A stretch of 64,000 nucleotides of DNA from Streptomyces sp. NBC_00306 (GCF_036169555.1 NZ_CP108032.1:2976001-3040000); one strand, 5' to 3'; counted from the first letter of the stretch, positions 8,446 to 17,916 are shown. The notes: a model not told the origin generated them from the sequence alone. Program-made: numbers and translations.

Positions 8446-10236
8446 CGCGTGTGCCACGGTGTAGATCAGCAGCCCGGCGAGCGCACCGACGACCGTGCCG
8501 TTGATCCGGATGAACTGAAGGTCCCTTCCGATGTGCGCCTCGATCTTGCGCGAGGTGTGCTCGGCGTCCCAGCTCGCGACGGTGTCCGAGATCAGTGAGG
8601 TGATCTCGGCACGGTACGTCGTCACCACGTACACCGCCGCGTCCTCGATCCACCCCTCCAGCTTCGACTGGAGCCGGCCGTCGGAGGCGAGGCGCGCCCC
8701 CAGGGACAGCAGCGAGGAGCGGGCCCGCAGCCGCAGCTCGCTGCGGTCGTCCTCGGCCGCCGACATGATCATGGCGCGTACGGAGGACCACGCCGACGCG
8801 ATCACGTCCTGGACCTCGGAGCGGGCCAGCAGGTCCGACTTCATCCGCTCCACACGGGCGCGGGTGTCCGTGTCCGACTGGAGGTCCGCGGCGAAGTCCG
8901 TCAGGAAGCGGTCGATCGCGCCGCGGGCCGGGTGGCCGGGCATGTCCCGCATCTCGGTCACGAACCGCAGCAGCTCCCGGTACACCCGCTCGCCGACCTT
9001 CCGGTCCACGAACCGCGGGGTCCAACCGGGGGCGCCGCCCTCGACGGCGTCCATCACGGAGTCCGAGTGCAGGACCAGCCAGTCGTGCGCACGGGCGCAG
9101 ACGAGGTCGACGGCGCGGTGGTGGGCGCCGTCCGCCACCACCTTCTGGAGGGTCTTGCCGACGCCGGGCGCGATCTCGGCGTTGTCCGCGCGCCGGGTGA
9201 TCGCCTCGCCGACGACGGCCTGGACGTCGGAGTCCCGCAGGACGGTGAGCGCGCCGCGCAGCGCGGTGGAGAGCTCGGCGGTGACGCGGTCGGCGTGGGC
9301 GGGCTCGGCGAGCCAGGAGCCGAGGCGGCCACCGATACCGAGGGCGCGCAGACGGGCACGCACGACGTCCCCGGAGAGGAAGTTCTCGCCGACGAAGGAG
9401 CCGAGCGAGGCGCCGAGCTGGTCCTTCTTGTTGGGGATGATCGCGGTGTGCGGGATGGGGATGCCGAGCGGGTGGCGGAACAGCGCGGTGACGGCGAACC
9501 AGTCGGCGAGGGCACCGACCATGCCGGCCTCCGCCGCGGCGGCGACATAGCCGGTCCAGGGGCCGGCGCCGGCCTTGCCCGCCCAGGTGGCGAGGGCGAA
9601 GACGATGGCGACGAAGACCAGCAGCCCGAGCGCGGTGAGCTTCATGCGCCGTACGCCGCGCTGCTTCTCCTCGTCGGCCTCGGTGTACGCGAATCCGGGG
9701 AGCGTGGTCCGGGTACGGGGGCTGCGGCCCGGCGCAGCCCCCGCCCCGGAGGTCGCTCGGGAGGCCCGCCCGGAGGTCGTCGCGTCGTCGCTCGAAGAAC
9801 CCGCCACGGAGCCGTCCGAGCCCGGAGCGGCGTCCGGAGAGCCCGACGCCGAGCCCGGAGCGGCGTCCGAAGAGCCCGACGCCGAGCCCGCGGAGGCCGC
9901 CGCACCGTCCGAACCCACCGGCCCGTCCGCCGAGCCCGCCGCACCGTCCGAACCCACCGGCCCGTCCGCCGAGCCCCCCGCTGCTGCCGCCTGATCCGCG
10001 GAGCGCGGAGCCCCCTCCGCCGAGCCCCCCGAACTCGTCGCGGCGCCCGGGGAAGCCTTTGCGCCCCCGATCGCGCCGCCCGCACCAGCCGTACGCTCCT
10101 TTTGCCCCGCGCCGCCCCCCTCCCCCGGCCCGGCAGCCCGCCCAGGCCGCCGCGCGCGGGCGTCCTCGCCGCCCGCAGCCGCAGTGGCCTGCGTCTTCTC
10201 CGGATCGTCCGGTCCATCTCGCTCTGTGTGGTTCAT
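8434..10236 (-). CDS. DUF445 family membrane protein
   Basis: About 600 aa; the start is taken at the second in-frame ATG (MNHTERDG) but the first (10245) is possible. The first ~190 residues are low-complexity Gly/Ala/Ser/Asp/Pro, with repeats such as GSADGPVGSDGAA, and probably disordered cytoplasmic sequence. A membrane helix (LTALGLLVFVAIVFALATW) leads into the DUF445 signature (GMVGALADWFAVTALFRHPLGIPIPHT, IIPNKKDQLG ... VGENFL). The C-terminus has a second hydrophobic helix (INGTVVGALAGLLIYTVAHAL). DUF445 proteins are membrane-associated with unknown role. Confidence 0.85.
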   Translation of the reverse strand: MNHTERDGPDDPEKTQATAAAGGEDARARRPGRAAGPGEGGGAGQKERTAGAGGAIGGAKASPGAATSSGGSAEGAPRSADQAAAAGGSADGPVGSDGAAGSADGPVGSDGAAASAGSASGSSDAAPGSASGSPDAAPGSDGSVAGSSSDDATTSGRASRATSGAGAAPGRSPRTRTTLPGFAYTEADEEKQRGVRRMKLTALGLLVFVAIVFALATWAGKAGAGPWTGYVAAAAEAGMVGALADWFAVTALFRHPLGIPIPHTAIIPNKKDQLGASLGSFVGENFLSGDVVRARLRALGIGGRLGSWLAEPAHADRVTAELSTALRGALTVLRDSDVQAVVGEAITRRADNAEIAPGVGKTLQKVVADGAHHRAVDLVCARAHDWLVLHSDSVMDAVEGGAPGWTPRFVDRKVGERVYRELLRFVTEMRDMPGHPARGAIDRFLTDFAADLQSDTDTRARVERMKSDLLARSEVQDVIASAWSSVRAMIMSAAEDDRSELRLRARSSLLSLGARLASDGRLQSKLEGWIEDAAVYVVTTYRAEITSLISDTVASWDAEHTSRKIEAHIGRDLQFIRINGTVVGALAGLLIYTVAHALGG

Positions 10237-10335
10237 CCGCTCCACCCGTCCGCGCGCACCCCGTACGCATAGTCCCTACCCCAGGTACTCCTGGGGCGCA
10301 TCACGAGTTCCCACGCCATATCGGATGATGTGTTC

Positions 10336-11571
10336 ATGAACATGCGTCGCGGATACGCGACTCTCGCCGGCGTCACCGCCGTCATCGTCCTCATCTGCAG
10401 CGCGATATACCTCGGAGTCGAGGCAGCCCAGGGCCGCACCGCCGTCCGGACGGCCGTGGGCTCACCCGCCGTCTGGGTCGGGACCTGGGCCGCCGCACCC
10501 GTGCAGGCCGACCTCCAGGACACCGCCCGCGGCGACCGGTCCGTACGCAACGTCGTCCACACCAGTATCGGCGGATCCGCCGCCCGGCTCACGCTCTCCA
10601 ACCTCGCCGGACGCGAGCCGCTGCACATCGCCCGGGTCTCCCTCGCGCTGCGCGCGGGCACGACCGCCGCGGCCGTCCCCGGCACCCTGCGGCGGGTGAC
10701 GTTCCGCAAGGCGGAGGCCGTCACGATCGCCCCGGGCGGGCAGTTCGTCAGCGACCCGGTCACGCTGGGAATCCCGTACGACGGCGATCTGCTGGTCAGC
10801 ATCCACACACCGGCCGACGGGCCGGTCACCCTCCACCCGCGGGCACGGCAGACCTCGTACCTCGCCGACGGCGACCGTACGGACGACGTCTCCGGCGACT
10901 CCTACACCGAGCAGACCTTCGCCTGGCGGCATCTGACCGCCGTCGACGTGCTGACGCAGGACGTCCGGGGCGCCGTGGTCACCATCGGGGACTCGATCAC
11001 CGACGGGGTGACCTCCACCATCGACACCAACCGCCGCTGGCCCGACCGGCTCTTCGAGCGGCTGAACGCCCACGGCACCGAGCAGTTCGCCGTGATCAAC
11101 CAGGGCATCAGCGGCAACCGGCTCCTGCTCGAAGGGCGCGGCCCCAGCGCACTCGCCCGCTTCGACCGCGATGTGCTCGCGCGGCCCGGCGTCCGGACCG
11201 TGATCGTCGCGATCGGCATCAACGACCTGCTGCGGGCCTCCTACGAGCCGGACGCGGCCTCGGTCACGGCAGGACTCACCCAGCTGGCCCGCCGGGCACA
11301 GGCGCGCGATCTGCGGGTCCTGGGGGCGACCCTGCTGCCCTGCGCGGGGCACGACCGCTGCACCCGCGCCGTGCAGGAGGCACGGCAGGACATCAACGCC
11401 GCCGTCCGCGGCGGGCGGATCTTCGACGGGGTGGTGGACTTCGACCGGGCGCTGCGGGATCCGTACGCACCGGGACGGCTGCTGCCGCGGTACGACTCGG
11501 GGGACCATCTGCACCCGAGCGACGCGGGCTTCGCACGCATGGCGACGGCGGTGGACCCGGCGCGGCTGTGA
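10336..11571 (+). CDS. Secreted SGNH/GDSL-family esterase
   Basis: About 411 aa with an N-terminal signal anchor (YATLAGVTAVIVLICSAIYL). Residues ~45-195 form a beta-rich N-terminal region; the SGNH hydrolase follows. Block I is VTIGDSITDG (catalytic Ser), block II has Gly in NQGISGNRL, block III is AIGINDLLRA (Asn), and block V is DHLHPSDAG (catalytic Asp/His). The substrate is probably an acyl or acetyl ester of a polysaccharide or lipid; it cannot be specified. The ATG at 10336 is chosen over GTG 10330; no strong ribosome binding site is visible for either. Divergent from the DUF445 gene. Confidence 0.85.
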   Translation: MNMRRGYATLAGVTAVIVLICSAIYLGVEAAQGRTAVRTAVGSPAVWVGTWAAAPVQADLQDTARGDRSVRNVVHTSIGGSAARLTLSNLAGREPLHIARVSLALRAGTTAAAVPGTLRRVTFRKAEAVTIAPGGQFVSDPVTLGIPYDGDLLVSIHTPADGPVTLHPRARQTSYLADGDRTDDVSGDSYTEQTFAWRHLTAVDVLTQDVRGAVVTIGDSITDGVTSTIDTNRRWPDRLFERLNAHGTEQFAVINQGISGNRLLLEGRGPSALARFDRDVLARPGVRTVIVAIGINDLLRASYEPDAASVTAGLTQLARRAQARDLRVLGATLLPCAGHDRCTRAVQEARQDINAAVRGGRIFDGVVDFDRALRDPYAPGRLLPRYDSGDHLHPSDAGFARMATAVDPARL

Positions 11572-11617
11572 GACGCCGGGCCGCACGGGCTGATCCGCGC
11601 AGCATCGGTCGGGGCCG

Positions 11618-11670
11618 CTCGACGGGTAAATATCCCGTCGAGGGGGCGCGTCACGACCGTGGACGCGCCC
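11618..11670. terminator. Tandem hairpins between convergent genes
   Basis: CTCGACGGG/CCCGTCGAG (11618-11626/11634-11642) around an AT-rich TAAATAT loop, then GGGCGCGTC/GACGCGCCC (11644-11652/11662-11670). They lie downstream of the SGNH gene (+) and of the DUF1707 gene (-); terminators are the simplest reading. Confidence 0.5.
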
Positions 11671-11800
11671 GGCTCCCGGCCCGGAGACCCGCCGCCACCG
11701 TCAGCACGTCAGCCGCGACTCAGCTCCACCCGACGACGGGGCTCGGCCGCGACTCAGCGCGCCGGACCCCGCCCCCGATCGAACCCAACTCCCGGAGGAA

Positions 11801-12514
11801 TCAGCCCAGTTCCTTGCGGCCGCCCCCGTCGCCCTTCTTCAGCCGGCCGCTCTCGCCGCCCTGCTCCAGGCGCTCCCGCTCCGCCGCGCGTTCCGCCTTG
11901 AGGCGCTGCTTCTCGGCCTTGCGGAGCTTGCGCTCGACGCCCACGCCGCCCATCAGCGCGAAGCCTGTGATCCGTACGCGCGGTGCCGTCGGGTCCGGCT
12001 CCGACTCGCCGTCGCCCTCCTCGCCGAAACCGCCCATGAAGCCGATGCCGTTGACCTCGACGTTCAGGTCGGGCGGTACGACGATGTGGACCCCGCCCAT
12101 GATGGCGAAGCAGCGGATCACGGTCTCCCGGTCCTCGAACCGCGCCTCGCGCAGGTCGAGTTCGCCGCCACCCATCATCGTGAAGCTGGTGAACAGCCGC
12201 GGGACCGTCCAGGTGCCCTTGCGGCTGAAGCCGCCCCAGAACGCGAACGCGCCCCTGGAGGTCGCGGGCCCCCCGATGCGGTCGGCCCACCGTCCGGAGC
12301 CCGCCGCCACCGGAGCCACGGTGGGGGCGCCCGTCAGCGGGAGGTCGCTGACCAGGGGCACCAGCTCACCGTGCGTACGGGCCTTGTAGGTGGCGTCGAG
12401 GCGTTCCTCGAACTCCTCCATGTCCAGCCGCCCCTCCGCCACCGCGTCTCGGAGCCGTTCGGCAATCCGTTCGCGCTCGGCGTCGGAGGCGCGCATCTCA
12501 GGGAGTTCGCTCAT
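11801..12514 (-). CDS. DUF1707 (SHOCT-like) protein
   Basis: 237 aa. Residues 1-60 are the DUF1707 domain: MRASDAERERIAERLRDAVA, EGRLDMEEFEERLDATYKA. The middle and C-terminal part has a beta-repeat pattern (SFTMMGGGELDLREARF, RCFAIMGGVHIVVPPDLNVE, GIGFMGGFGEE, GFALMGGVGVERK) like the LiaF/YvqF cell-wall-stress C-terminal fold. The last ~40 residues are charged Lys/Glu/Arg. No membrane helix is obvious. DUF1707 proteins are very common in Streptomyces with no assigned role; envelope-stress signalling is only a suggestion. The start is set by the conserved DUF1707 N-terminus. Confidence 0.8.
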   Translation of the reverse strand: MSELPEMRASDAERERIAERLRDAVAEGRLDMEEFEERLDATYKARTHGELVPLVSDLPLTGAPTVAPVAAGSGRWADRIGGPATSRGAFAFWGGFSRKGTWTVPRLFTSFTMMGGGELDLREARFEDRETVIRCFAIMGGVHIVVPPDLNVEVNGIGFMGGFGEEGDGESEPDPTAPRVRITGFALMGGVGVERKLRKAEKQRLKAERAAERERLEQGGESGRLKKGDGGGRKELG

Positions 12515-12558
12515 GCGGGCAGAATATCCAGCGCGGCGCCCGGCTCCCAGCGCTGGGG

Positions 12559-13617
12559 CTACAAGCCCGGACGCTCGGCATACATTTTGGCGATCACGGC
12601 CTCGATGTCCGGCTCGCGGACCGACAGATCGACCACGGGGTACTTGTCGGCGAGCGCGGCCACCAGCGGCGCGGCCGACTGGGACGCGGGGAACGCCAGC
12701 CACTGGCGAGGTCCCTCGACCTTGACCGTACGGGCCGATTCCAGCTCCACCGGCGGCAGTTCGCGCTCCAGGTCGACCACCAGCGTCCGCTCGCTCTCGC
12801 CGATCTCGTGCAGCCCGGCGAGCGCTCCGTCGTACATCAGCCGGCCGTGGTCGATGACCATCACGCGCTTGCACAGCTGCTCGATGTCCGTCAGATCGTG
12901 GGTGGTCAGCAGGACGGTGGTGCCGCGCTCGGCGTTCAGGTCGAGCAGGAACTCACGGACCTTCGCCTTGGAGATCACGTCGAGCCCGATGGTCGGCTCG
13001 TCGAGGTAGAGCACCTCGGGATCGTGCAGCAGAGCGGCGGCGATGTCGCCGCGCATGCGCTGGCCGAGGGAGAGCTGGCGTACGGGGACGTCCAGGAGGT
13101 CGGCCAGATCGAGGAGTTCGACGCAGCGGTCGAGATTGTCGCGAAAGCGCCGGTCGGGTACGCGGTACATCCGGTGCACGAGCCGGTACGAGTCCTTCAG
13201 CGGGAGGTCCCACCACAGGGTGGTGCGCTGGCCGAAGACGACGCCGATCCGCTGGGCGAGCCGGGTGCGCTCGCGGGAGGGGTCGATGCCGGCGACCCGC
13301 AGCCGTCCGGCGCTGGGGGTGAGGATGCCGGTGAGCATCTTGATGGTGGTGGACTTGCCGGCGCCGTTCGGCCCGATGTAGCCGACCATCTCGCCGCGCG
13401 GCACCCGGAAGCTGATCCCGTCGACGGCCCGCACCTGGTGCTTCACCCGGCGCAGCCGGCCTGCCTTGCGGCGGACGTCGAAGACCTTCTCGATGCCGTC
13501 GAGTTCGATGAAGGCGGCGGTCTCGGCGGTCGCCGTGGTCCCGGCAGTCGCCGAGGTCGCCGAGGTCGCCGTGGTCTCTGCCGTGTTCGTGCTCTCCGTG
13601 GTCTCTGCGTGCTCCAC
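12559..13617 (-). CDS. ABC-2 exporter, ATP-binding protein
   Basis: 352 aa. After a Thr/Ala-rich N-terminal ~33 residues the ABC ATPase begins (FIELDGIEKVFDVRR). Walker A is GPNGAGKST, the signature is LSLGQRMRGDIA, Walker B is VLYLDEPTIGLD, and the switch His is in TTHDL. The TFG (COG4586-type) subfamily matches exporters with two distinct DUF990-like permeases, and exactly those two are encoded just upstream on the same strand (3 bp gap to the nearer). Role: energising efflux of an unknown substrate. Poly-Thr/Ala/Glu codon repeats at the N-terminus look like a repeat-generated extension; the true start could be one of the later codons. Confidence 0.88.
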   Translation of the reverse strand: MEHAETTESTNTAETTATSATSATAGTTATAETAAFIELDGIEKVFDVRRKAGRLRRVKHQVRAVDGISFRVPRGEMVGYIGPNGAGKSTTIKMLTGILTPSAGRLRVAGIDPSRERTRLAQRIGVVFGQRTTLWWDLPLKDSYRLVHRMYRVPDRRFRDNLDRCVELLDLADLLDVPVRQLSLGQRMRGDIAAALLHDPEVLYLDEPTIGLDVISKAKVREFLLDLNAERGTTVLLTTHDLTDIEQLCKRVMVIDHGRLMYDGALAGLHEIGESERTLVVDLERELPPVELESARTVKVEGPRQWLAFPASQSAAPLVAALADKYPVVDLSVREPDIEAVIAKMYAERPGL

Positions 13618-13620
13618 AGT

Positions 13621-14436
13621 TCAGCTCCCTGTGCTCCGGTACGAACGGAGCCCGACCCGCCACGCGAACCCCGCCAGCCGGCAGCACACGGCGGCGACCA
13701 CCGGTGGCAGGAAGGCGAGCCAGTGGGGCAGGTCGAGCGGATAGGGCCGCCCCAGCACATACAGCGCGGGCAGCCAGTTGACGAAGGCGAGGGGCACCAC
13801 GAAGGTCACCCCGCGCACCAGGTCCTTGGCGAAGAGCGTCGGCGGATACTGCAGCAGGGTGTTGCCGCCGTACGTGAACGAGTTCTGCACCTCGGACGCG
13901 TCCTGCGCCCAGAACTGGAAGGCGCCTCCCGCCACGAAGACCGAGGAGAAGATGGCCGCGCCGCTGAGCAGCATCATCGGCACCATCAGGATCCGCAGAG
14001 GCGTCCAGTCGACATCCACGGTCAGCAGTCCGTAGCCGAGGACCAGCAGGCCCTGGGTGATCCGGCCGAGGCGGCGCAGTGCGAACCGGTCGGCCGCGAC
14101 CTGGGCGAGCACCGGCGCGGGGCGTACCAGGAGGACATCGAGCGTGCCGTCGCGCACCCGGCGGCCGAGGCGGTCCATGGAGCCCATCACGAGGTCGGCG
14201 ATTCCGAAGGCGGTGCCGGTCGCCCCGTACAGGAGGGCGATCTCGCCCAGGGAGTAGCCGCCCAGCGCGTCGACGTGCGAGAACATCAGCAGGATCGTGA
14301 CGAAGTCGAAGGCGGTGGCCGCGAGGTTCCCGAAGGCGGTCAGCAGGAAGGACGTGCGGTAGGTCATCGTGGAGCGGATCCACATCGCGGCGATCATGCG
14401 GTAGGTCCGCAGTCCGGCGGTGAGCGTCTCAACCAC
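13621..14436 (-). CDS. ABC-2 exporter permease (COG3694-type)
   Basis: 271 aa from the GTG at 14436, which overlaps the stop of the upstream permease gene (GTGGTTGA), a typical translational-coupling arrangement; the longer frame start at 14568 would run deep into that gene. About six membrane helices are visible, e.g. TSFLLTAFGNLAATAFDFVTILL, GLLVLGYGLLTV and MVPMMLLSGAAIFSSVFVAGGAF. The conserved YPPTLFAKDLVRGVTFVVPLAF block near the C-terminus is typical of this permease family. It pairs with the next permease and the ATPase as one exporter. Confidence 0.85.
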   Translation of the reverse strand: MVETLTAGLRTYRMIAAMWIRSTMTYRTSFLLTAFGNLAATAFDFVTILLMFSHVDALGGYSLGEIALLYGATGTAFGIADLVMGSMDRLGRRVRDGTLDVLLVRPAPVLAQVAADRFALRRLGRITQGLLVLGYGLLTVDVDWTPLRILMVPMMLLSGAAIFSSVFVAGGAFQFWAQDASEVQNSFTYGGNTLLQYPPTLFAKDLVRGVTFVVPLAFVNWLPALYVLGRPYPLDLPHWLAFLPPVVAAVCCRLAGFAWRVGLRSYRSTGS

Positions 14437-15229
14437 CCTGGACCACCACCCTGCGGGTCGCGACGGACTGGAGGACGCGCCCGGCACCGAGCAGCGCCAC
14501 GGCCCAGCCGCACTGGAAGGCGTAGGCGCCCAGCAGTCCCCAGCCGGTGTGCTTGCCGAGGAAGACATCGGCGGGAACCTGGAGGAGCGAGGACCAGGGC
14601 AGGGCCCGGGCGATGTCGCCGAGCGTGCCGGGGAAGAGGTTGAGCGGCAGCAGCATCCCGGAGAAGAACAGGCCCGCGAGCCAGCAGATCTGGATGACGC
14701 CGGCGCCGTCCATCAGCCAGAACGCGGAGAGGGCGACCAGGAAGCGCAGGGCGAAGCTCACGACCACGCCGAGCGTCACCGAGACGAGGAAGGCGATCCA
14801 GGTCAGCGGGGAGACCGGCAGCGCCAGGTCGAAGGCGAGCGCGCCGAGGATCATGGGGACGATGCCGCGGCCCATCAGATGGAAGGCGGCCCGGCCCAGG
14901 TCGCCCGCGAGCCACCACAGTTGGAGGTCGGCGGGCCGGTAGAGGTCGATCGCGATGTCGCCGGTGCGGATGCGTTCGATCATCTCGTCCTCGAAGCCGC
15001 CGCCCATCATGGCGCAGGTCATCAGCAGCGCCTGGCCGAGCCACACGAAGGTCAGGGCCTGGGAGACGTCGTATCCGCCGAGGTGGGGGCGCTGGTCCCA
15101 GAGGGCGATATAGGTGTACGCCATGATGAAGCCGAAGACGGTGTTGGTGAACACTCCTGCCACCGTCGCCACCCGGTACGTCGCATAGCGCCGGAACCCA
15201 CCGACGGCAACGACCGCATACAGCCGCAC
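14429..15229 (-). CDS. ABC-2 exporter permease (COG4587-type)
   Basis: 266 aa, first gene of the three-gene exporter operon. About six membrane helices; family signatures include an N-terminal RRYATYRVATVAGVFTNTVFG, MMGGGFEDEMIERIRTGDIAIDLYRPADL and a PLNLFPGTLGDIARALPW loop. In this family the GDIA and P-(L/F)-LFP segments are well conserved. The export substrate is unknown. The start ATG lies about 10 bp from a GGGGGAG-type ribosome binding site. The promoter presumably lies in 15230-15456, shared with the divergent PBP gene. Confidence 0.85.
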   Translation of the reverse strand: MRLYAVVAVGGFRRYATYRVATVAGVFTNTVFGFIMAYTYIALWDQRPHLGGYDVSQALTFVWLGQALLMTCAMMGGGFEDEMIERIRTGDIAIDLYRPADLQLWWLAGDLGRAAFHLMGRGIVPMILGALAFDLALPVSPLTWIAFLVSVTLGVVVSFALRFLVALSAFWLMDGAGVIQICWLAGLFFSGMLLPLNLFPGTLGDIARALPWSSLLQVPADVFLGKHTGWGLLGAYAFQCGWAVALLGAGRVLQSVATRRVVVQGG

Positions 15230-15309
15230 GTCTCCCCCTTCGCCCGGTGACGCCGGACGGGAGCGGCGACACCAAAGCGCCCGACCCTAGCGGTGTCGCG
15301 AGACCCGCC

Positions 15310-15397
15310 GCGAGCCCTTTTCCGGCGGGAGGTCCGAAAGCTGCCCCCCGGACCGCGAGCCCTTTTCGGGCGCGGGGTCCGAAAGCTGTCCCCCGGA
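15310..15397. repeat. Imperfect 45-bp tandem repeat in divergent promoter region
   Basis: Two copies (15310-15352 and 15355-15397) match at 39 of 43 positions, each starting GCGAGCCCTTTT and ending CCGAAAGCTG(C/T)CCCCCGGA. Within the pair, GGACC...GGTCC and GAGCCC...GGGC can fold as a hairpin around a T-rich loop. It sits between the ABC exporter operon (-) and the PBP gene (+). Confidence 0.6.
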
Positions 15398-15456
15398 GAG
15401 ATGCCGCGTTCCGTCGGATCCGAGGGATATGCGCGTGAAAAGGGCAGTATGGCCGT

Positions 15457-17859
15457 ATGAGTGTGGAGCCGCAGCACGGCTGGAACCCCAGGGACGCGAC
15501 CGCGGTCGGACCGGCGCCCCTCCCGGAGAAGAGGAACCGCAGGCGTACGGGCTTCCGCCGGCTCCTCCCCACCTGGCGGATGCTGCTCGGCGGAATCCTC
15601 CTCGTCGCCCTGCTGCTGATCGGCGGCTTCATCGCCGGCTATCTGCTCGTCGACATCCCGCCCGCCAACGCCGCGGCCACCTCCCAGTCCAATGTCTACC
15701 TCTACGAGGACGGCAGCCAGATCGCCCGCGACGGCGAGGTCAACCGCGAGAACGTGAAACTCTCGCAGGTCCCGCTGACGGTCCAGCGGGCCGTACTGGC
15801 CGCCGAGGACCGGGACTTCTACTCCGAGCGCGCCGTCGACCCGAAGGCCATGGTCCGCGCCGCCTGGAACACCGTCACCGGCAAGGGCCGGCAGTCCGGC
15901 TCCACGATCACCCAGCAGTACGTCAAGAACTACTACCTGGGCCAGGAGCAGACGGTCTCGCGGAAGTGGAAGGAGTTCTTCATCGCGATCAAGCTCGGCC
16001 GCGAGCAGAGCAAGAGCGAGATCCTCGAGGGCTACCTCAACACCAGCTACTTCGGGCGCAACGCGTACGGCATCCAGGCCGCCGCCCAGGCCTACTACGG
16101 CACGGACATCGAGGAGATCGACACCGCCCGCGGCGCGTACCTCGCCTCGCTGCTCAACGCCCCGAGCGCCTACGACATCGCCACCCACCCCGAGAACCGG
16201 GCCGCCGCGCTCGGCCGCTGGAACTACACGCTGGGCGGCATGGTCAAGAAGAGGTGGCTGAGCCCGGCCGACCGCGCCGCGCTCACCTTTCCGGTCCCCG
16301 AGCGGGCCAAGCCCGCGACCGGTCTGTCCGGGCAGCGCGGCTACATCGTCCAGGCCGTCGAGGACTACCTCACCGGCAACGACATCATCGACGAGAAGAC
16401 GCTCGCCCTCGGCGGCTACCGGATCACCACCACCCTGGAGCGCGCCAAACAGACCGCCCTCACCGAGGCGGTCGACGACCAGGTGACGTCCAAGCTGAGC
16501 GACACCCGCAAGGCCGACCGCAACGTCCGCGTCGGCGGCGCCTCGATCGACCCCGCCTCCGGCAAGGTCGTCGCCCTGTACGGCGGCGTCGACTACACCC
16601 GCCAGTACGTCAACAACGCGACCCGCCGCGACTACCAAGTCGGCTCCACCTTCAAGCCGTTCGTCTTCACCTCCGCCGTCGAGAACGGCTCGGTCACCCA
16701 GGACGACCGCCCCATCACGCCCAACACCGTCTACGACGGCACCGACCGGCGGACGGTCGAGGGCTGGAGCGGCAGGCCGTACGCCCCCGAGAACGAGGAC
16801 GGCCACTCCTACGGCCCCATCACCGTCCGCACCGCCACCGACAAGTCGGTCAACGCGGTCTACGCGCAGATGGCCATGGACGTCGGCCCGGCCAGGGTCA
16901 AGCAGACCGCGATCGACCTCGGCATCCCGGCGAGCACCCCGGACCTCACCGCATCGCCGTCCATCGCCCTCGGCCCCGCGACGGCCAGCGTGCTCGACAT
17001 GACGAGGGCGTACGCCACGCTCGCCAACCACGGCCGGCACGGCGCCTACACCCTGGTCCAGCGGGTCAGCAAGGACGGCCAGGAGGTGCGGATGCCGAAG
17101 AAGAGCGCCGGACAGGTCGTCAGCCGGGAGGCCGCCGACACGACCACCTCGATCCTGCAGAGCGTGGTCGAAGGCGGCACCGGGACGGCGGCACAGTCCG
17201 CCGGGCGCCCGGCGGCGGGCAAGACCGGGACCGCCGAGGAGGACAAGGCCGCCTGGTTCGCGGGCTACACCCCGCAACTGGCGACCGTGGTCGCGGTGAT
17301 GGGCCAGGATCCCGTGACCGGAGCGCAGAAACCGCTGTACGGGGCGCTGGGGCTGCCGCGGATCAACGGCGGCGGGGCGCCGGCGAAGATCTGGGGCCAG
17401 TACACCGGCACCGCCCTGGAGGGCTCCGAGATCGTGGAGTTCGACCTGGAGCTGGAGGAGGGCGCGCAGGAGGAGCTGCCGCCGTCCGATGCGGAGTCCC
17501 CCACCGAGTCGTCACCGGCGTCGCAGTCCCCCGGGCAGACACCGTCGCCCGGCGGAAGCCCGAGCACGACGCCGGGACCGGGGATCGGCGAGCCGACGGG
17601 CGCGGGTCAGACCGCGGGTGAGACAGGGGGGCAGACCGCGGGGCCGCCCACCGGGGGCGACACCCGCGGCGGCACCGGGGGCGACGAAGGCACCGCGGGA
17701 CGGCCCGGCGGGCAGACGGGCGGGGGCGGGACCGGCGGCACGGAAGGAGCGACGACCGGAGGAGCCGGAGACAGCCGGCCCACCGGCGCCGGCGGCGACC
17801 CGGGCGGGGCCGGCGGGGGCGCGGGCAGCACCCCCAGCCGGCCCGTCCGGCCGCAGTGA
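15457..17859 (+). CDS. Class A penicillin-binding protein (transglycosylase/transpeptidase)
   Basis: 800 aa. A cytoplasmic N-terminus and one membrane helix (MLLGGILLVALLLIGGFIAGYLL, ~residues 45-67) precede the GT51 transglycosylase (catalytic Glu in AAEDRDFYSERAVD near 116; SGSTITQQYVKNYYLG; LNTSYFGRNAYGI). The transpeptidase domain has the SxxK nucleophile in GSTFKPF (~396), SVN (~463) and KTGTAEE (~588). The final ~160 residues are a Gly/Thr/Pro/Ser-rich tail, longer than in typical class A PBPs and probably exposed in or beyond the wall. It polymerises and cross-links peptidoglycan. ATG 15457 follows GGGCAG. Confidence 0.93.
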   Translation: MSVEPQHGWNPRDATAVGPAPLPEKRNRRRTGFRRLLPTWRMLLGGILLVALLLIGGFIAGYLLVDIPPANAAATSQSNVYLYEDGSQIARDGEVNRENVKLSQVPLTVQRAVLAAEDRDFYSERAVDPKAMVRAAWNTVTGKGRQSGSTITQQYVKNYYLGQEQTVSRKWKEFFIAIKLGREQSKSEILEGYLNTSYFGRNAYGIQAAAQAYYGTDIEEIDTARGAYLASLLNAPSAYDIATHPENRAAALGRWNYTLGGMVKKRWLSPADRAALTFPVPERAKPATGLSGQRGYIVQAVEDYLTGNDIIDEKTLALGGYRITTTLERAKQTALTEAVDDQVTSKLSDTRKADRNVRVGGASIDPASGKVVALYGGVDYTRQYVNNATRRDYQVGSTFKPFVFTSAVENGSVTQDDRPITPNTVYDGTDRRTVEGWSGRPYAPENEDGHSYGPITVRTATDKSVNAVYAQMAMDVGPARVKQTAIDLGIPASTPDLTASPSIALGPATASVLDMTRAYATLANHGRHGAYTLVQRVSKDGQEVRMPKKSAGQVVSREAADTTTSILQSVVEGGTGTAAQSAGRPAAGKTGTAEEDKAAWFAGYTPQLATVVAVMGQDPVTGAQKPLYGALGLPRINGGGAPAKIWGQYTGTALEGSEIVEFDLELEEGAQEELPPSDAESPTESSPASQSPGQTPSPGGSPSTTPGPGIGEPTGAGQTAGETGGQTAGPPTGGDTRGGTGGDEGTAGRPGGQTGGGGTGGTEGATTGGAGDSRPTGAGGDPGGAGGGAGSTPSRPVRPQ

Positions 17860-17916
17860 CCCGATGTCGTCTTCGGTCCGCTCCGGTCCACCTCGGTGGG
17901 TCGCGACCGCTTGGTC

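Noticed and set aside
8384..10270. A 628-aa open frame on the minus strand over the DUF445 gene
   Set aside because: It is the +1 shadow of the DUF445 gene: Arg/Gly/Pro-rich translation with no domain, while the 603-aa frame has a clear DUF445 signature.
12808..14643. A 611-aa plus-strand frame across the ABC exporter
   Set aside because: Antisense to the ATPase and permease genes, which have full family signatures; the translation is Glu/Gly/Arg-biased as expected of an antisense shadow.
15052..17277. A 741-aa minus-strand frame
   Set aside because: Antisense to the PBP, whose transglycosylase and transpeptidase motifs are all in frame.
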